DNA of 64,000 bases from JBMONI01 sp049324575 (GTDB lineage Bacteria > Omnitrophota > Omnitrophia > Omnitrophales > Aquincolibacteriaceae), in assembly GCA_049324575.1 (NCBI GenBank), contig JBMONI010000015.1:27226-91225 (forward strand). Reading direction: 5' to 3'. The notes under the pieces were generated by a model. That model searched no databases and was not told the DNA's origin. It saw nothing but the letters and a program-made list of their open reading frames with translations. Made by a program: the position numbers and the translations under genes. How positions within the stretch are numbered: position 1 is the stretch's first letter; each line of letters starts with the position of its first letter. Below are positions 62,212 through 64,000 of the stretch, piece by piece.

Positions 62212-62799
62212 TTAAAAAACCGTGTGATTCCTGGAGTTCTCGAGGGAATAAATACAGCCGCAGTAATTCTGCTGGTAAAAGTTTTCGGCCTTGGCGATCT
62301 CGCTCATGCGTTGACTCCCGCCTTGCTTGCGCCAATTGTGATCCCAATAAGCGATCCCGGGCACTTTCCCGGCGGCTTCATGTCCCGCTGCCGTCACTTG
62401 CTCATAGTCTTTCCAGCGCGAGAGAGCGAAGGAGCTGGTCAGGACCTTGAATCCGTGGTCTCGAGCATACGTTGCTGCTTTTTCGAGCCGCAATGTAAAA
62501 CAAAGGCTGCAGCGGCGTCCGCGTTCGGGTTCCCGTTCAAGACCTTGCGTGGCTTCAAGCCAACGGTCTGTATCATATTCTCCCTCCACAAAAGGGACCC
62601 CGCGTTTTTGGGCGTAGCACCGGGTATCGGATTTTCTTTTCTCATATTCGGCGGCGGGTTGGATATTCGGATTGTAGAAAAAGACCGTCGGATGAAAAGC
62701 GGCCTTCAAGAGCGCATCGAGCACTGCGCAGGAGCAGGTGCTGCAGCAGGCGGCGACAAGTACCTTCTTTTCCCGTAGGGGAGATTTCAGTTCTTCCAT
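62212..62799 (-). CDS. queH: Epoxyqueuosine reductase QueH
   Basis: QueH performs the last step of queuosine tRNA modification with iron-sulfur chemistry. The 195-residue protein has the Cys cluster VAACCSTCSCAVLDALLK (Cys18, 19, 22, 24), EYEKRKSDTRCYAQKRGVPF, GRRCSLCFTLRLEKAATYA, LSRWKDYEQ and YCGCIYSLENS. The arrangement matches QueH (DUF208) rather than QueG. It is on the minus strand, apparently alone. Confidence 0.9.
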   Translation of the reverse strand: MEELKSPLREKKVLVAACCSTCSCAVLDALLKAAFHPTVFFYNPNIQPAAEYEKRKSDTRCYAQKRGVPFVEGEYDTDRWLEATQGLEREPERGRRCSLCFTLRLEKAATYARDHGFKVLTSSFALSRWKDYEQVTAAGHEAAGKVPGIAYWDHNWRKQGGSQRMSEIAKAENFYQQNYCGCIYSLENSRNHTVF

Positions 62800-62806
62800 C
62801 GGGCTC

Positions 62807-63019
62807 CTAAAGTAACGTCAGGCTGACTGCCATGCCCCTCATTCCGAGGACGCAGCCATCGATGCTTCCTGTTCCAGGGGATGAGGATTCTCGCGATTGG
62901 GGGATCATCCTGTCGATTCCGTAGGCGATCGCGTTGCGGATCTCTGTCGAAAGACCGGCGAAACAGGAAGGCAATAACGCGAGAAAGATATTGGACCCTG
63001 CGGTCATCAAGGCACCCAT
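62807..63019 (-). CDS. Possible small protein, 70 residues (doubtful)
   Basis: A minus-strand frame with an alanine/leucine-rich N-terminal segment and no recognisable motif. An extended -10 (TGC-TAGACT, plus 63042-63050) lies upstream but no Shine-Dalgarno is visible. The 62800-63140 interval otherwise shows nothing else I can support. Confidence 0.25.
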   Translation of the reverse strand: MGALMTAGSNIFLALLPSCFAGLSTEIRNAIAYGIDRMIPQSRESSSPGTGSIDGCVLGMRGMAVSLTLL

Positions 63020-63140
63020 CCCGTGTGCGAACGATGGGCTTAGTCTAGCACGAAAAACAATCTCCAGGAAACTTTCCGAAAGCCTGCAGATTAGGCCGGA
63101 AATGCCGATAAATAGGGCCTAAGCGAGGAGTTTTTGGGCC

Positions 63141-63659
63141 ATGCTCTCTATCTTGTCGCATATGCTCTTGATCTTTTGCCTGCGGATCGCCGATGTTTCG
63201 CTGGGGACGATCCGCACCATTCTCACCACGCGGGGGATGTCCTATTGGGCGGCGCTTTGCGGGTTCTTTGAGATCACGATCTGGATTACCGCGGTGAGCA
63301 AGGTGCTTCTGAGCCTTTCCCATCCGCTTTATGTAGTTGCCTATGCGGGCGGGTTCGCCACCGGGACTTTGGTAGGGATGCAGATCGTCGAATGGCTGGC
63401 GATCGGTTATGTCAATATTCGTGCGATCAGTCCCCAGAACGGAGCGGCGATCCTGGCGGCGGTCCGTGGTTCCGGATTCGGGGCGACCTTGCTCAAGGCC
63501 GAGGGCCGATCCGGCTCGGTCGGACTTGTGCAAGTGGTCGTCATGCGCCGTTTTATGAAAGAAGTCCTGCGGATCATCGCCGGGGCGGATCCCCATTCTT
63601 TTGTTACGGTCGAAGATATTCCCCGTGTGATCGGGGGATATCAGAAACCCGCGAAATAA
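63141..63659 (+). CDS. UPF0316/DUF2179-type membrane protein
   Basis: The 172-residue product has three hydrophobic segments in the first 90 residues and the family stretch CLRIADVSLGTIRTILTTRG, GFFEITIWITAVSKVL, then GGFATGTLVGMQIVEWLAIG; the C-terminal part (VVVMRRFMKEVLRIIAGADP, FVTVEDIPRV) is the DUF2179-like soluble domain. Function of this family is unknown. It stands alone on the + strand. Confidence 0.88.
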   Translation: MLSILSHMLLIFCLRIADVSLGTIRTILTTRGMSYWAALCGFFEITIWITAVSKVLLSLSHPLYVVAYAGGFATGTLVGMQIVEWLAIGYVNIRAISPQNGAAILAAVRGSGFGATLLKAEGRSGSVGLVQVVVMRRFMKEVLRIIAGADPHSFVTVEDIPRVIGGYQKPAK

Positions 63660-63697
63660 AGGCTCTTGCGCCGCCGGCATGAGGGGGAAGATAGCGG

Positions 63698-63726
63698 TTG
63701 ACACCGGAAGAGCGTAATTTTAGATT
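63698..63726 (+). promoter_or_regulatory. Predicted promoter for the acidic Trp-rich protein
   Basis: TTGACA at 63698-63703, 17-base spacer, TAGATT at 63721-63726, about 78 bases before the next ATG. Confidence 0.6.
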
Positions 63727-63803
63727 ATGGGCAGACTTATCCATCATTCATCCATTGGATCCGTTGGTTTAATTTTCAAGACCTACTGCAAGGAGGTGCT
63801 CGT

Positions 63804-64000
63804 ATGGCAAATAAAAAAACCCTTTGGATCATCGGGATCACGGTCGTCGTTGCCGGTTTACTTGGCTTCTTAGCCTTTAATGCCCTTTCGGATCGCGGAG
63901 AGCAGGGCTTCGAGGATTTCGGGGTCGGCGATGAAGACTGGGCCATGGAGGAGAATTGGGAAGACGAAGATTGGGCCATGGATGAGAATTGGGAAGAGGA
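63804..64000 (+). CDS. Membrane-anchored protein with acidic Trp repeats (3' end outside window)
   Basis: The visible 65 residues show a basic N-terminus (MANKKTLW), one membrane segment (WIIGITVVVAGLLGFLAF), then an acidic tail from about residue 33. Residues 43-64 are two copies of an 11-residue unit (DEDWAMEENWE, DEDWAMDENWE), continuing past the window end. A strong AAGGAGGTG precedes the ATG. The plan (one membrane helix, acidic tail, regularly spaced Trp) resembles the protein at 35483. I recognise no family. Confidence 0.75.
   Translation, partial: MANKKTLWIIGITVVVAGLLGFLAFNALSDRGEQGFEDFGVGDEDWAMEENWEDEDWAMDENWEE
63930..63995 (+). repeat. Tandem 33-base coding repeat in the acidic Trp protein
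   Basis: Two in-frame 33-base copies (63930-63962 and 63963-63995) differ at three positions and encode the 11-residue unit; another copy may begin at 63996. Differences are at or near third codon positions, so the protein repeat is kept. Confidence 0.75.

Noticed and set aside
1..64000. CRISPR array, prophage or insertion sequence
   Set aside because: No regularly spaced direct repeats of CRISPR type, no transposase, integrase or phage structural gene was recognised by eye in either strand.

Overview
The window looks like one contiguous chromosome segment of a Gram-negative (diderm) bacterium with fairly GC-rich coding sequence. Outer-membrane barrels, a TolC/RND pair, AsmA-like proteins and several lipoproteins point to a diderm envelope. 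The arrangement of ribosomal-protein genes next to a long arginine/lysine block, 2-oxoacid:ferredoxin oxidoreductase genes, and many small unrecognised envelope proteins fit an uncultured lineage such as Candidatus Omnitrophota or a related PVC-side phylum. That placement is an inference from gene content, not a database result. Almost all genes lie on the + strand. I see no transposase, integrase, prophage or CRISPR array.

Layout. 1-4.0 kb: C-terminal part of recJ, convergent rpmB, a stand-alone glycogen-binding (CBM48) protein, glgA and thiG. 4.1-7.0 kb: leuB-type dehydrogenase, asd and truA. 7.1-11.4 kb: rplM-rpsI from a strong promoter, a tiny lipoprotein, a large AsmA-like protein and convergent rnc. 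11.4-20.6 kb: one arginine operon argC-J-B-D-F-G-H running directly into lysA. 20.7-23.3 kb: homospermidine synthase and an ornithine-decarboxylase-type enzyme. 23.5-26.0 kb: dapF-dapA-dapB. 26.1-32.6 kb: two outer-membrane proteins, one of about 1540 residues. 32.7-39.2 kb: uvrA, an acidic Trp-rich membrane-anchored protein, a compact FtsH-like protease and a lipoprotein whose signal peptide lies inside a palindromic repeat. 39.3-43.9 kb: hrcA-grpE-dnaJ, a thioesterase, gpsA and HU. 44.0-49.4 kb: tRNA-Pro(GGG), a membrane protein with a spermidine-synthase-like core, then a tightly coupled run of hypoxanthine/uracil-DNA glycosylase, lipoprotein hydrolase, and a miniature YdbH-YnbE-YdbL set. 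49.6-52.0 kb: three-subunit 2-oxoacid:ferredoxin oxidoreductase. 52.2-57.1 kb: MarR-TolC-RND. 57.2-64 kb: exported glutathione peroxidase, fatty-acid desaturase, SIMPL protein, HI0933-like flavoprotein, TerC, QueH, UPF0316 protein, and the start of a second acidic Trp-rich protein.

How genes may work together. Ornithine made by argC/J/B/D can go to arginine through argF/G/H, or (inferred) through the decarboxylase to putrescine and then homospermidine. asd, dapA, dapB, dapF and lysA cover most of the diaminopimelate/lysine route; the middle aminotransferase step is not in the window. The AsmA-like protein, the YdbH/YnbE/YdbL set, the RND/TolC pair, the two large barrels and the lipoproteins make envelope biogenesis and transport the second theme.

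Most noteworthy items: the miniature YdbH module; two membrane proteins with acidic Trp-repeat tails, one beside an FtsH-like protease; the polyamine pair inside the lysine block; and a repeated palindrome that has become the signal-peptide coding region of a lipoprotein gene.
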